DNA from: Actinospineispora eucalypti
GTDB taxonomy: Bacteria > Actinomycetota > Actinomycetes > Mycobacteriales > Pseudonocardiaceae
NCBI GenBank assembly: GCA_014208095.1
Contig: JACHMT010000001.1
Span: 310,001-374,000, forward strand
Direction of reading: 5' to 3'
DNA: 64,000 nt
Positions 1-8,700 of the stretch are shown here, piece by piece. Each line of letters begins with the position of its first letter. Position 1 is the first letter of the stretch. A program made the position numbers and the translations under genes. The notes under the pieces are model-generated. The model made no database searches and had not been told where the DNA came from. It worked only from the letters and a program-made list of their open reading frames with translations.

Positions 1-117
1 CAGCCGGTGCTCGGGCTCCGCGCACCGGTGCGGCGGCGGGTGGACGGCGGTAGCCGTGTATTCATCTAGCTAGCGAATCCGCTAGAGAGGGCAATACTCC
101 GCTCGACGGCGGCCGGC
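1..117. other. Window edge, no gene assigned
   Basis: Too little sequence to call a gene. One plus-strand frame is open from base 1 to a TAG at 67-69 and could be the tail of an upstream gene. A minus-strand ATG at 65 with no ribosome-binding site is the alternative. A short palindrome, CTAGCG-aatc-CGCTAG, lies at 70-85 just past the fxsA stop and may be a weak terminator. Confidence 0.3.
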
Positions 118-636
118 TCAGCCCTCGACCGCGCGCCGGGGGTACGGCGGTTCGCGCCGGGTGCGGTCGTCGTGGACCGTGCCGTCGATCACCTGTCCGT
201 CGATCACCTGTCCGTCGACGACCGGGCCGCCGACCACCGTGCCGTCGACCACCGGACCGCTCTGGCGGATGCGCGCGGTGCGCAGCACCGGGGAGTGTCG
301 CTCCGCCGCCCGCACCAGCCAGCGGCGGGCCAGGGCGCGGGTCGGCGGCAGCACCAGCAGCAGACCGAGGAGGTCGCTCACCACCCCCGGGATCAGGATG
401 AGGATGCCGGCCAGGCCGATCAGGGCGCCGTCGGTCAGTTCGACGTGCGCCACCCGGCCGCCGCGCACGGCATCGGCCATGGCCAGCGCGGCCCGCGCAC
501 CCTCCCGGCGGACCAGCCACATGCCCACCACCGCGCTGGCCAGCAGCAGCAACAACGTGCCGGCCAGCCCCAACCAGTAGACCGCCATCACCAGGGCGGC
601 CACTTCGATCACGGCGTAGAGCAGGAATACCGGCAT
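118..636 (-). CDS. fxsA: FxsA family membrane protein
   Basis: A 172-residue membrane protein. It has two hydrophobic N-terminal segments (about residues 2-24 and 25-40), a conserved stretch containing DGALIGLAGILILIPG, and a third hydrophobic segment, which is the FxsA layout. E. coli FxsA modulates F-plasmid exclusion of phage T7; the role in actinobacteria is unknown. I chose the ATG at 636 because CCGAGGAGGCACGC lies directly upstream and the conserved MPVFLL start follows; the frame continues further upstream. The C-terminal tail is a run of VVDG/VIDG units (about residues 127-152) encoded by short DNA direct repeats at 172-255. It is divergent from the hydrolase that starts at 716. Confidence 0.88.
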   Translation of the reverse strand: MPVFLLYAVIEVAALVMAVYWLGLAGTLLLLLASAVVGMWLVRREGARAALAMADAVRGGRVAHVELTDGALIGLAGILILIPGVVSDLLGLLLVLPPTRALARRWLVRAAERHSPVLRTARIRQSGPVVDGTVVGGPVVDGQVIDGQVIDGTVHDDRTRREPPYPRRAVEG

Positions 637-715
637 GCGTGCCTCCTCGGACGGGCGTTCACCCGTTACAACGCATGAGCGGGCGTTCCTGCTCCCGAGC
701 CGGCATACTGCCGGT

Positions 716-1564
716 ATGGACGCGCCGAGCCGCACCATCCAGGTCAGCAGGGACAACCTCGTCTTCAACGTCACCGAGTCCGGCCCGCCGGACGGCGAAC
801 CGGTGCTGCTGCTGCACGGGTTCCCGCAGCACAGCGACAGCTGGAACGACATGGTCGGCCCGCTCAACGAGGCCGGCTACCGCACGCTGGCCATGGACCA
901 GCGCGGCTACTCCCCGGGGGCCCGGCCGTCCGGCCGGCGGGCGTACCGGATATCCGAGCTGGTCGAGGATGCGGCGGCCGTGATCGACCAGGCCGCCGGC
1001 GGTCGCGCGCACGTGGTCGGCCACGACTGGGGTGCCGGGATCGCCTGGGTGCTGGCCAGCACCCACCCGGATCGGGTGCACACGCTGACCGCGCTGTCCG
1101 TGCCGCATGTGGGCGCGTTCCTGCGCGCCATGGTGACCAGCGTGCAGGGGCTCAAGTCGTTCTACATGTACCTGTTCCAGCTGCCCTGGCTGCCGGAGCT
1201 GGTGCTGCGCCGGTACGGGGTGTGGGGGCTGCTGCGCACCGGGCAGACCGAGGAACGCGCGCGCCGGGACATGGCCGCCCTCGCCGCGCCCGGCGCGCTC
1301 ACCGCCGCACTGAACTACTACCGGGGCATGGTCTTCATGGACCCGCGCCGGGCCGACGCGCCGATCACCCGCCCCACCCTGTTCATCTGGAGCGACCGGG
1401 ACAGCGCGATCGACCGGCGCGGCGCGGAGCGCACGGAACGCTACGTGCGCGGCCCCTACGAGTTCCACATCCTGCACGGGGTAAGCCACTGGATCCCCGA
1501 AGAGGCCCCCATCCGCACCGCCGAGCTGGTCATAGCCCACCAACGCAAACACCCCCACCCCTGA
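716..1564 (+). CDS. Alpha/beta hydrolase
   Basis: A 282-residue alpha/beta-hydrolase. It shows the oxyanion-region motif LLLHGFPQHSDSW near residue 30, the nucleophile elbow GHDWGAG (Asp as nucleophile, as in epoxide hydrolases and haloalkane dehalogenases), and a final His in HGVSHWIPEEAP. The HGFP and GHDWGA signatures suit epoxide hydrolase; the substrate is not known. The start is the ATG at 716; the frame extends to 635 but overlaps fxsA there. The last 60 nt of the gene are very C-rich, and its TGA stop (1562-1564) is part of the first unit of the 22-bp repeat array that follows. Confidence 0.88.
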   Translation: MDAPSRTIQVSRDNLVFNVTESGPPDGEPVLLLHGFPQHSDSWNDMVGPLNEAGYRTLAMDQRGYSPGARPSGRRAYRISELVEDAAAVIDQAAGGRAHVVGHDWGAGIAWVLASTHPDRVHTLTALSVPHVGAFLRAMVTSVQGLKSFYMYLFQLPWLPELVLRRYGVWGLLRTGQTEERARRDMAALAAPGALTAALNYYRGMVFMDPRRADAPITRPTLFIWSDRDSAIDRRGAERTERYVRGPYEFHILHGVSHWIPEEAPIRTAELVIAHQRKHPHP

Positions 1565-1780
1565 TTCAGTCACTTCAGCAGGCTGATTCAGTCACTTTGG
1601 CACGCTGATTCAGTCGGTTTGGCACGCTGATTCAGTCGGTTTGGCAGGGTGATTCAGTCGGTTTGGCAGGGTGATTCAGTCGGTTTGGCAGGCTGATTCA
1701 GTCACTTTGGCACGCTGATTCAGTCACTTTGGCAGGGTGATTCAGTCACTCCAGCAGAGTGATTCGGTCGGTCTGGCCGG
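1561..1780. repeat. 22-bp tandem repeat array 1 (10 units)
   Basis: Ten consecutive 22-nt units, all with the TGATTCAG core on the plus strand and a GGCA or AGCA block near the end. The middle differs between units (cacttt, cggttt, cactcc). The array joins the convergent 3' ends of the hydrolase and the E2 gene and begins at the hydrolase stop codon. The 60 nt before it (1501-1560) hold 30 C and 11 G on the plus strand. There is no recognisable gene in 1565-1788. Confidence 0.95.
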
Positions 1781-1788
1781 GCTTTCGG

Positions 1789-3327
1789 TCAGTAGGTGAT
1801 CGCGCGGCCGGGGTCGGCGAGCAGCGCGCCGACGTCGGCGAGGAACCGCGAGCCCTGCTCGCCGTCCACCAGCCGGTGGTCGAAGGACAGCGCCAGCTGG
1901 CAGACGGTGCGCACCGCGAGCTGGCCGTCCACCACCCACGGCGCCTGCTTCACCGCGCCCAGCGCGAGGATCGCCGCCTCGCCCGGGGGGAGGATCGGAG
2001 TTCCGGTGTCCACCCCGAAAACGCCGACGTTGGTGATGCTCAGGGTGCCCCCGAGCATGTCCGCCGGCGGGGTCTTGCCGGCGCGCGCGGTGGCGGTGAG
2101 CTCGGCCAACGCCTCGGCCAGCTCGCGCAGCGACATTCCCTGCGCGTGACGGATCTTGGGCACCACAAGTCCGCGCGGGGTCGCCGCCGCGATGCCCAGG
2201 TGTACGTGGTCGTAGTAGACGATCTCCTGCGCGTCCTCGTCCCAATGCGCGTTGACGTCGGGAGTGCGCCGTGCGGCCAGGCAGACCGCCTTGGCCGCGA
2301 ACACCAGCGGCGAGAGCTTCACGTCACGGAACTCCGCCGTGCCGCGCAGCCGGTCTCGCAGCTCCAGCATGGGTGTGACGTCAACGGTGAGGAACTCGGT
2401 CACGTGCGGCGCCGTGAACGCGCTGGAGACCATCGCGGCGGCGGTCGCCTTGCGCACGCCCCGGATCGGTTCCCGCCGTTCGCCGCCGCCCGGTGCCACC
2501 GGTCGCACAGGGGTGTCCACGGCGCCGTTCGTGCCGCCGGCCGGGGTCGCGCCGGCGTTCAGGTCGTCCCGGGTGATCGAGCCGCCCGGGCCGGAACCGG
2601 CGAGCGTGCTCAGGTCCACGCCCAGATCCTTGGCCAGCTTGCGCACCGGGGGTTTGGCTAGCGGCCGGGCGCTCGGGGCGGGGGCGTCGGATGTGGCCGG
2701 GGCGGGAGCCTCGGGGGTGGCCGGCGCGGCCGCTTGGGGTGTGCCGGGAGCGTCGACTCGGTGTGCTGAGACCGTCGACTCGGTGTGCTGAGACTGTCGA
2801 CTCGGTGTGCTGGGAGCGTCGACTCGCGGGGATTTGCGGGCGCGGCGCTGGACGGTGCCGGGGCGGGGGCCGTAGCCGACCAGGGTGGCGATGCGGCCGT
2901 CCGCGCCGGCTTCGCCGATCTTGGCGCCGGTCGGTTCCCCGGCGGCTGGCTCCCCGGCGGCTGGTTCCGCGCCGGTGGGCTGTGCGCCGGCTGGTTCCGC
3001 GCTGGTCGGTTCGGCGGCGGGTTTCGAGGTGGCCGGGTTCTCGGTGGGAGGCGCCGGGGTGGGGGCTTCGGCGGTGGCTGGGTCGCCGATGGCGATGATC
3101 GGGGAACCGACGTTCACCGTGTCGCCGGGTGAGGCGAGCAGTTCGAGGACCGTGCCGGCGTAGGGGGAGGGCAGCTCCACCGCCGCCTTGGCCGTCTCGA
3201 TCTCCACGATGACCTGGTTGACGGTGACCGTGTCACCCACCGCGACCTGCCAGGACAGGATCTCCGCCTCGGTCAGCCCCTCGCCGACGTCGGGCAGGTT
3301 GAAGATCTCTCGACTCACCGCGTTCAC
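1789..3327 (-). CDS. bkdC: Branched-chain 2-oxoacid dehydrogenase E2 (dihydrolipoamide acyltransferase)
   Basis: The E2 core of a 2-oxoacid dehydrogenase complex, which transfers the acyl group to CoA. It has one lipoyl domain (residues 7-85, lipoylated Lys about 47 in EIETAKAAVE). A long Ala/Pro/Glu linker with GAEP/AAGEP repeats follows, then a peripheral subunit-binding domain (VRKLAKDLGVDLSTL ... GSGPGGSITRDDL), and a catalytic domain ending in SFDHRLVDG with the active-site His and Asp. The GTG at 3327 overlaps the E1 beta stop (GTGA); a second GTG at 3318 is also possible. The linker contains four 22-bp repeat units (2739-2826) read through in frame. Assignment to branched-chain rather than pyruvate substrates rests on the E1 partners. 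Confidence 0.9.
   Translation of the reverse strand: MNAVSREIFNLPDVGEGLTEAEILSWQVAVGDTVTVNQVIVEIETAKAAVELPSPYAGTVLELLASPGDTVNVGSPIIAIGDPATAEAPTPAPPTENPATSKPAAEPTSAEPAGAQPTGAEPAAGEPAAGEPTGAKIGEAGADGRIATLVGYGPRPGTVQRRARKSPRVDAPSTPSRQSQHTESTVSAHRVDAPGTPQAAAPATPEAPAPATSDAPAPSARPLAKPPVRKLAKDLGVDLSTLAGSGPGGSITRDDLNAGATPAGGTNGAVDTPVRPVAPGGGERREPIRGVRKATAAAMVSSAFTAPHVTEFLTVDVTPMLELRDRLRGTAEFRDVKLSPLVFAAKAVCLAARRTPDVNAHWDEDAQEIVYYDHVHLGIAAATPRGLVVPKIRHAQGMSLRELAEALAELTATARAGKTPPADMLGGTLSITNVGVFGVDTGTPILPPGEAAILALGAVKQAPWVVDGQLAVRTVCQLALSFDHRLVDGEQGSRFLADVGALLADPGRAITY
2739..2826. repeat. 22-bp repeat array 2, inside the E2 linker (4 units)
   Basis: Four exact-length 22-nt units with the form GTGTGCTGAG...TCGACTCG on the plus strand lie inside the coding sequence of the E2 linker. 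They encode a Ser/Thr/Arg/His-rich stretch unlike the surrounding Ala/Pro/Glu linker. They match the units near 41919 at 17 of 22 positions by eye. The plus strand to the right (2827-2880) is G-rich, so the E2 transcript is C-rich just before it reads the array. Confidence 0.9.
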
Positions 3328-4307
3328 CAGGCCAGCGAGCGGTCGACGGCGTCCAGCACCCGGTCCAGGTCGGGCAGGTACTCCTCCTCGCACTTGGAGG
3401 GCGGGTACGGGGTGTCGAACCCGGTCACCCGGAGCACCGGCGCCTCCAGCGAGTAGAAGCAGTCCTGTTGCACGCGCGCGGCCACCTCGGCGGTCACCGA
3501 CGACTCGGACGGCGCCTCGGACACCACCACCAGCCGCCCCGTCCGGCGCACCGACTCGCACACCGGCGCCAGGTCCAGCGGGGACAGCGTGCGCAGGTCG
3601 ATCACGTCCAGCTCCCGGCCCTCGGAAGCTGCGGCGGTGGCCGCGTCCAGGCAGGTGCGGGCCATCGGGCCGTAGCCGGCCAGGGTGAGCACGGCTCCCG
3701 GCGCCGAGCGAAGCACCCGCGAGGTGAACAACGGCGGGGGCGTCGCGGAAAGGTCCAGCGAAGCCTTCTCCCAGTACCGCCGCTTCGGCTCGAAGAAGAG
3801 CACCGGGTCGTCGCACTCGATGGCCTGCTGGATCATCCAGAAGGCGTCCACCGGGTTGCCGCAGGCCACCACCTTCAGCCCGGCGACATGGGCGAACAGC
3901 GACTCGGGGGACTCCGAGTGGTGTTCCACCGCGCCGATCCCGCCACCGAACGGGATGCGCACGACCACCGGCATCGGCACCCGCCCCTGCGAGCGGAACC
4001 GCAGCTTGGCCAGCTGGGAAACGATCTGGTCGAACCCGGGGAACACGAACCCGTCGAACTGGATCTCACACACCGGCCGGTAGCCGCGGATCGCCAGCCC
4101 GACCGCCGTACCGATGATGCCCGACTCGGCCAGCGGCGTGTCCAACACGCGCTGCTCGCCGAAGTCCTTCTGCAGTCCGTCGGTGATCCGGAAGACGCCG
4201 CCCAGCTTGCCGACGTCCTCGCCCATCACCAGCACTTTCGGGTCGCGCTCCATCGCCGCGCGTAACCCGTTGTTGAGGGCCTTCGCCATCGTGATCGTGG
4301 CCGACAT
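3324..4307 (-). CDS. bkdB: 2-oxoacid dehydrogenase E1 beta subunit
   Basis: The 327-residue beta subunit of the thiamin-diphosphate E1 decarboxylase. It contains the N-terminal GEDVGKLGGVFRITDGLQ region, the LAESGIIGTAVGLAIRGYRPVCEIQF pyrimidine-binding region with its Glu, and a transketolase C-terminal domain from about residue 200. The ATG at 4307 follows a strong AGGAGGAG site. The gene is coupled to E2 by a GTGA overlap. Upstream are 119 nt without a gene, then zwf, which separates this gene from its E1 alpha partner. Confidence 0.93.
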   Translation of the reverse strand: MSATITMAKALNNGLRAAMERDPKVLVMGEDVGKLGGVFRITDGLQKDFGEQRVLDTPLAESGIIGTAVGLAIRGYRPVCEIQFDGFVFPGFDQIVSQLAKLRFRSQGRVPMPVVVRIPFGGGIGAVEHHSESPESLFAHVAGLKVVACGNPVDAFWMIQQAIECDDPVLFFEPKRRYWEKASLDLSATPPPLFTSRVLRSAPGAVLTLAGYGPMARTCLDAATAAASEGRELDVIDLRTLSPLDLAPVCESVRRTGRLVVVSEAPSESSVTAEVAARVQQDCFYSLEAPVLRVTGFDTPYPPSKCEEEYLPDLDRVLDAVDRSLAW

Positions 4308-4426
4308 GACGCTCCTCCTAGCACGGCCGCTTGTGGCGGCGCCCTGACCAGGGCGGCGACCCCCGGCCGGGTAAGGCCGGTTCGCCACCGCTGGGCCTCA
4401 TCCTGACACGACCCCGCGCCGAACGC

Positions 4427-5926
4427 TCATCCCCGTTTCTCCCGCCAGGCTCGCTCGAAGGGCAGGCGCCAGGCGTTCGGGGCGATGAGCTGGTGGATGG
4501 CATTCGGGCCCCAGGTACCGGGCGGGTAGTTCTTGACCGGCGGTGGGTCGTCGAGCAGTGGGGTGGAGCGTTCCCAGAGTGACTCGATGCCCTCGGCGGT
4601 GGTGAACAGGGTGTGGTCGCCGCGCATGGCGTCCAGGATGAGGCGTTCGTAGGCTTCCAGGACGTCGCCGGCCTGGTCGGTTTCCTGGGTGGAGAACTGC
4701 ATCGACAGTTTCTCCAGCCGCATTCCGGGGCCGGGGCGTTTCCCGTAGAACGACAGCGACACCCGGGACGCGTCGGCCAGGTCGAAGGTCAGGTGGTCGG
4801 GGCCCTGCTGGCCGACGCCGGAGCCGGCGGGGAACATGGTGCGCGGGGCCTCTTTGAACGCGATCGAGATGATGCGCATCCCCTCGGCCATCTTCTTGCC
4901 GGTGCGCAGGTAGAACGGGACGCCCGCCCAGCGCCAGTTGTCGATGCCGACCTTCAGCGCAATGAACGTCTCGGTGTCGGAGTCGCGCGCGACTCCTTCC
5001 TCCTCGCGGTAGCCGCCGTACTGGCCCCGCACCACGTCGTTGCTCCGGATCGGCAGCATCGAGCGGAAGACCTTGTTCTTCTCCTCGCTGATCGCGCGCG
5101 GCTCCAGCGCGGTTGGCGGCTCCATCGCGACGAATGCCATGACCTGCATCAGGTGGGTGACCACCATGTCCTTGTATGCGCCGGTGGCCTCGTAGAAGTT
5201 CGCCCGCTGGTCGAGGCCGAGGGTCTCCGGAATGTCGATCTGCACGTGGTCGATGAAGTTGCGGTTCCAGATCGGTTCGAACAGGCCGTTGGCGAACCGG
5301 AACGCCAGAATGTTCTGCGCCGCCTCCTTGCCGAGGAAGTGGTCGATGCGAAAGATCTGTGACTCGTCGAAGGTCTCGTGCACGAAGTCGTTGAGCCGCA
5401 CGGCGCTGGCGAGATCCTCGCCGAACGGCTTCTCCATCACCACCCGCGCGTTGTGGACCAGCCCGGCGTCCCGCAGCATCGTGACCACCGACTGGGCGGC
5501 CTTGGGCGGTACCGACAGGTAGTGCAGCCGGCGGGCCTCCGGACCGAGCAGCGCCTCGGCCTCGGCGACGGCCTTGGTCAGACCCTCCGGACCGGCGCTC
5601 TGGGGGACGTAGGTGAGCCGGTCGTCGAACTGCGCGCGGGCCTCCTCGCTCATCGCGTGGGTCCCGAAGCTCGCGACCGCGGACTGGGTGAGCCGGCGGA
5701 ACTGCTCGGTGCTCAGCTCGTCCATCGCCGTGCCGATGATCCGGACGTCCGGCGCGAAACTCGACTGCTGGAGATACGCCAAACCGGGCAACAGCTTGCG
5801 TTTGGCGAGGTCACCTGTTGCGCCGAACAGCACGATGACGTGCGGGGCGAGCGAATCCAGACCTTGCCTGGCCGCACGGGCGCCGGGCGACGGGTAGGCG
5901 ATCGTCTGCGGGCGGGGCTCGGTCAC
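4427..5926 (-). CDS. zwf: Glucose-6-phosphate dehydrogenase
   Basis: A 499-residue NADP-dependent enzyme that catalyses the first step of the oxidative pentose-phosphate pathway. The nucleotide-binding motif GATGDLAKRKLLP is at residues 35-47 and the substrate-binding signature RIDHFLGK at 193-200, both intact; the length is normal for the family. The GTG start at 5926 is preceded by AGTAGGAGC. It lies 24 nt after E1 alpha and 119 nt before E1 beta on the same strand, so it probably shares the branched-chain dehydrogenase transcript. That placement is unusual because zwf commonly sits with tkt, tal and opcA. Confidence 0.96.
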   Translation of the reverse strand: MTEPRPQTIAYPSPGARAARQGLDSLAPHVIVLFGATGDLAKRKLLPGLAYLQQSSFAPDVRIIGTAMDELSTEQFRRLTQSAVASFGTHAMSEEARAQFDDRLTYVPQSAGPEGLTKAVAEAEALLGPEARRLHYLSVPPKAAQSVVTMLRDAGLVHNARVVMEKPFGEDLASAVRLNDFVHETFDESQIFRIDHFLGKEAAQNILAFRFANGLFEPIWNRNFIDHVQIDIPETLGLDQRANFYEATGAYKDMVVTHLMQVMAFVAMEPPTALEPRAISEEKNKVFRSMLPIRSNDVVRGQYGGYREEEGVARDSDTETFIALKVGIDNWRWAGVPFYLRTGKKMAEGMRIISIAFKEAPRTMFPAGSGVGQQGPDHLTFDLADASRVSLSFYGKRPGPGMRLEKLSMQFSTQETDQAGDVLEAYERLILDAMRGDHTLFTTAEGIESLWERSTPLLDDPPPVKNYPPGTWGPNAIHQLIAPNAWRLPFERAWREKRG

Positions 5927-5950
5927 GCTTGCTCCTACTGACGACGCTGG

Positions 5951-7129
5951 CTACTCGAAGGAGGCGTGGTAGGCGAGGAAGTCGTCGCGCTGCGCGTCCA
6001 CCACGGGGGACGGCTCGGCGTAGACCTCGGAGAACATCCGCTCCGGGCCGGGTTGCGGCATCGCGACACAGTATGCCCGGAACCGGGCGGCCAACTCGTC
6101 CGACTCGGCGGCCACGGAGTCGAAGAAGTCCTGGCCCACCTCGTGCTCGCGGACCAGGTTGACCCGCACCCGCTCGATCGGGTCCTTCAGCTTCCACAGC
6201 TCCAGCTCGTCGGCCAGCCGGTAGCGGGACGGGTCGTCGGACGTGGTGTGCGCGTCCATCCGGTAGGTGAACGCCTCGATCAGCACCGGGCCGTTGCCGG
6301 TGCGGCATTCCTCCAGCGCCCACCGGGTCACGGCCAGCGTGGCCAGCACGTCGTTGCCGTCCACCCGGATGCCGGGGAAGCCGTAGCCCCGCGCGCGCTG
6401 GTACAGCGGAACCCGGGTCTGCCGCTCCAGCGGTTCGGAGATCGCCCACTGGTTGTTCTGGCAGAAGAACACCACCGGCGCGTCCCACACCGCCGACCAG
6501 ACGAAGCCCTCGTGCACGTCGCCCTGCGAGGTGGCGCCGTCACCGAAGAAGCAGATGGTGGCCTGGCCGTCCTCCGCCGAGCCGACCTTGCCGTCGAACT
6601 TCTGGCCCATGGCGTAGCCGGTGGCGTTCAGCACCTGGTTGCCGATGACGATGGTGTACAGGTGGAAGCCGGTCTCGGCCGGGTCCCAGGAGCCGTGGTC
6701 GGTGCCCCGGAAGATGCCGAGCAGCTCGGTCGGGTCGATGCCCCGGCACCAGGCCACGCCGTGCTCCCGGTAGCTGGGGAAAGCCATGTCGGTCGGCCGC
6801 AGCGCCCGCCCGGCGCCGACCTGCGCGGCCTCCTGGCCGAGCAGCGGCACCCAGATGCCCAGCTGGCCCTGCCGCTGCAGCGCGTTGGCCTCCCGGTCCA
6901 CCCGGCGCACCAGCACCATGTCCCGGTAGAGGCCCTGCAGCGCGGCCGCGTCGATGTCTTCCAGGTATGCGTCCAGCTTGGGCCGGTGCAGCCGCTCGCC
7001 CTCCGGCGTGAGCGCCTGGACCAGGTCCTCGCCGCCCTCCACGGTGGCCCGCAGGCCGGCGATCACCTGCTCGGGCGTGGGCTCCGGTTCGTGGAAGCCG
7101 GGTTGGGAAATACCGGAAACTCCGGGCAT
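5951..7129 (-). CDS. bkdA: Branched-chain 2-oxoacid dehydrogenase E1 alpha subunit
   Basis: The 392-residue alpha subunit of the E1 decarboxylase. The thiamin-diphosphate motif runs from GDGATSQGD (residues 196-204) to NNQWAIS (225-231), and the phosphorylation-loop-like region YRMDAHTTSDDPSRYR is present. Together with E1 beta and E2 it forms the complex that oxidises branched-chain 2-oxoacids to acyl-CoA starters for iso/anteiso fatty acids. The ATG at 7129 follows CCGGAGGTAG. It is the first gene of a minus-strand unit reading bkdA-zwf-bkdB-bkdC. No dedicated E3 gene is present here. Confidence 0.93.
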   Translation of the reverse strand: MPGVSGISQPGFHEPEPTPEQVIAGLRATVEGGEDLVQALTPEGERLHRPKLDAYLEDIDAAALQGLYRDMVLVRRVDREANALQRQGQLGIWVPLLGQEAAQVGAGRALRPTDMAFPSYREHGVAWCRGIDPTELLGIFRGTDHGSWDPAETGFHLYTIVIGNQVLNATGYAMGQKFDGKVGSAEDGQATICFFGDGATSQGDVHEGFVWSAVWDAPVVFFCQNNQWAISEPLERQTRVPLYQRARGYGFPGIRVDGNDVLATLAVTRWALEECRTGNGPVLIEAFTYRMDAHTTSDDPSRYRLADELELWKLKDPIERVRVNLVREHEVGQDFFDSVAAESDELAARFRAYCVAMPQPGPERMFSEVYAEPSPVVDAQRDDFLAYHASFE

Positions 7130-7249
7130 GTCGGTCTACCTCCGGTGACGTTTCCCCGGACCACTTGTGGTGGCCCGGGGCACTCGGCAATCACGGCGCC
7201 ACCGGCCGGGCAGCCCGGGTAAGGGTGTGGCCGGTGTGTCGACGTTGAC

Positions 7250-7282
7250 GCGCCGCCGGACATCGTCGCATGCCGGCGGCGC
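7250..7282 (-). terminator. Hairpin downstream of the small antitoxin-like gene
   Basis: A perfect 10-bp stem GCGCCGCCGG ... CCGGCGGCGC with a 13-nt loop lies just after the stop of the minus-strand gene that ends at 7289. There is no U-tract, which is usual for actinobacterial terminators. Confidence 0.65.
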
Positions 7283-7288
7283 GACCGC

Positions 7289-7576
7289 TCAGTGCTCCGG
7301 CTTGTACGGCTTCGGCTCGTAGGGCTTGGGCTGCTGCTGGTACGGCTGGGTGCCGTAGTTGTGGCCGCCGGTGTCGCCGCCGAAGCCGCCGGCGTTGGCC
7401 ACGCTGCGCTTCACCGACTCGATCTGGCCCCGGTACTTGCCCTTGGTCTGCTTGTCGGCGAACGCGGCGGCCTTGTTGGTCAGGTCGCGGGCCTTCTCCG
7501 GGTTGTTGCGCGCGAACCGGCGCGCGGCCTCGGCGGCGGCGCCCAGCACCGCCAGCTTGCGGAACATTCCTGCCAT
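7289..7576 (-). CDS. MT0933-like small antitoxin family protein
   Basis: A 95-residue protein. Residues 1-60 match the pattern of the mycobacterial Rv0909/MT0933 antitoxin family (AAAEAARRFARNNPEKARDLTNKAA ... QTKGKYRGQI). The tail is rich in Gly, Gln, Pro and Tyr (QPKPYEPKPYKP). No toxin gene is adjacent, so a toxin-antitoxin role is not supported by context and it may be a stand-alone homologue. The ATG at 7576 follows a GAGAAGGGG purine run. The gene is divergent from the transporter operon. Confidence 0.7.
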   Translation of the reverse strand: MAGMFRKLAVLGAAAEAARRFARNNPEKARDLTNKAAAFADKQTKGKYRGQIESVKRSVANAGGFGGDTGGHNYGTQPYQQQPKPYEPKPYKPEH

Positions 7577-7766
7577 GGCGAATCCCCTTCTCTCGCCCTG
7601 TCAACGTAGCGGACCCGGATCGGAGTTCCGGACGTACAGGCGGACGTTAAGCCTTGCCCAAAACCCACGATCGTTACGCGCTCGAGCTGAATTCCGGGCG
7701 GCAGAGTGGCACGATTCGGGGAATTCGCGGCATCGAGGCCGTAGCACTGTCCGGAGGGGACGTCAC

Positions 7767-8693
7767 ATGTTCAAGGCATCTACCCGGGGGCTGGGTGCGG
7801 CGGCGGCGGTCGCCGCGCTGGTCCTGCTCGCCGGCTGCGGCGCGGGCGGTTCCGGGGCACCCAGCGGTTCCGGGACTTCCGGCGATGCCGCCGGCGGGGC
7901 GGTGGACATCCCGGCGGTGGCCAAGGACGACGCGCTGGCCAAGCTGGTGCCCCAGGAGATCGCGGCGGACGGCAAGATCGCGGTGGGCACCAACGCGTAC
8001 TACCCGCCGAACGAGTTCTTCGACACCGACAACCGCACGGTGATCGGCATGGACGCCGACCTGGCCCGCGCGGTCGGGCAGAAGCTGGGCGTCCCGGTGG
8101 AGTTCCAGAACACCACGTTCGACGGGATCATCCCGGGCCTGACCGCCGGCAAGTTCGAGTTCGGGATCTCCTCGTTCTTCATCAACCCGGAGCGGGTGGC
8201 CACCGTTGACATGGTCAGCTACCTGAACGTGGGAACCCGGATGGGCGGGCTGAAGGGCAACCCCGAGGGCCTCACCGTGGAGACGCTGTGCGGGAAGGCG
8301 GTGGGCGTGCAGAAGGGCACCGCCCAGGTCGAGGAGCTGGACAAGCGCAGCCAGAAGTGCACCGCCGAGGGCAAGCCGGCGATCAACATCACCCAGCTGC
8401 AGGAGCAGACCGAGGTGAACGTGGCGCTGACCTCGAAGCGGGTGTCCGCGATGCTGGCCGACTCGCCGGTCATCTACTACGCCACCAAGGTGACCAACGG
8501 CGCGGTCGAGCCGATCGGGCCGACCTACGACAACACCCAGTACGGCATCGTCCTGGCCAAGAACAAGGGCCAGTTCGGCGAGGCCATCCAGGGCGCGCTG
8601 CGGGCGCTGGTCGCGGACGGCACCTACGCCAAGATCCTGGAGAAGTGGAACCAGGCCGAGGGCGCCATCCCGGCCCCCGAGCTGAAGCGCTGA
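7767..8693 (+). CDS. Amino-acid ABC transporter substrate-binding lipoprotein
   Basis: A 308-residue family 3 extracellular solute-binding protein. The signal peptide ends in a lipobox LLAGC (Cys24), so it is anchored to the outer face of the membrane. The ligand-binding domain contains NEFFDTDNRTVIGMDADLARAVGQKLG, FDGIIPGLTAGKFE and GKAVGVQKGT, typical of polar amino-acid binders; the exact ligand is unknown. The ATG at 7767 follows CCGGAGGGGA; the frame is open further upstream. It is the first gene of a three-gene transporter operon, with the permease 7 nt downstream. Confidence 0.92.
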   Translation: MFKASTRGLGAAAAVAALVLLAGCGAGGSGAPSGSGTSGDAAGGAVDIPAVAKDDALAKLVPQEIAADGKIAVGTNAYYPPNEFFDTDNRTVIGMDADLARAVGQKLGVPVEFQNTTFDGIIPGLTAGKFEFGISSFFINPERVATVDMVSYLNVGTRMGGLKGNPEGLTVETLCGKAVGVQKGTAQVEELDKRSQKCTAEGKPAINITQLQEQTEVNVALTSKRVSAMLADSPVIYYATKVTNGAVEPIGPTYDNTQYGIVLAKNKGQFGEAIQGALRALVADGTYAKILEKWNQAEGAIPAPELKR

Positions 8694-8700
8694 TCCGGCC

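Noticed and set aside
701..720. CATAC-tgccg-GTATG inverted repeat over the hydrolase start codon
   Set aside because: Arms of five bases only; too short to separate from chance, although the position is suggestive.
1561..1780. CRISPR array
   Set aside because: The 22-nt units are directly adjacent with no unique spacers and there are no cas genes.
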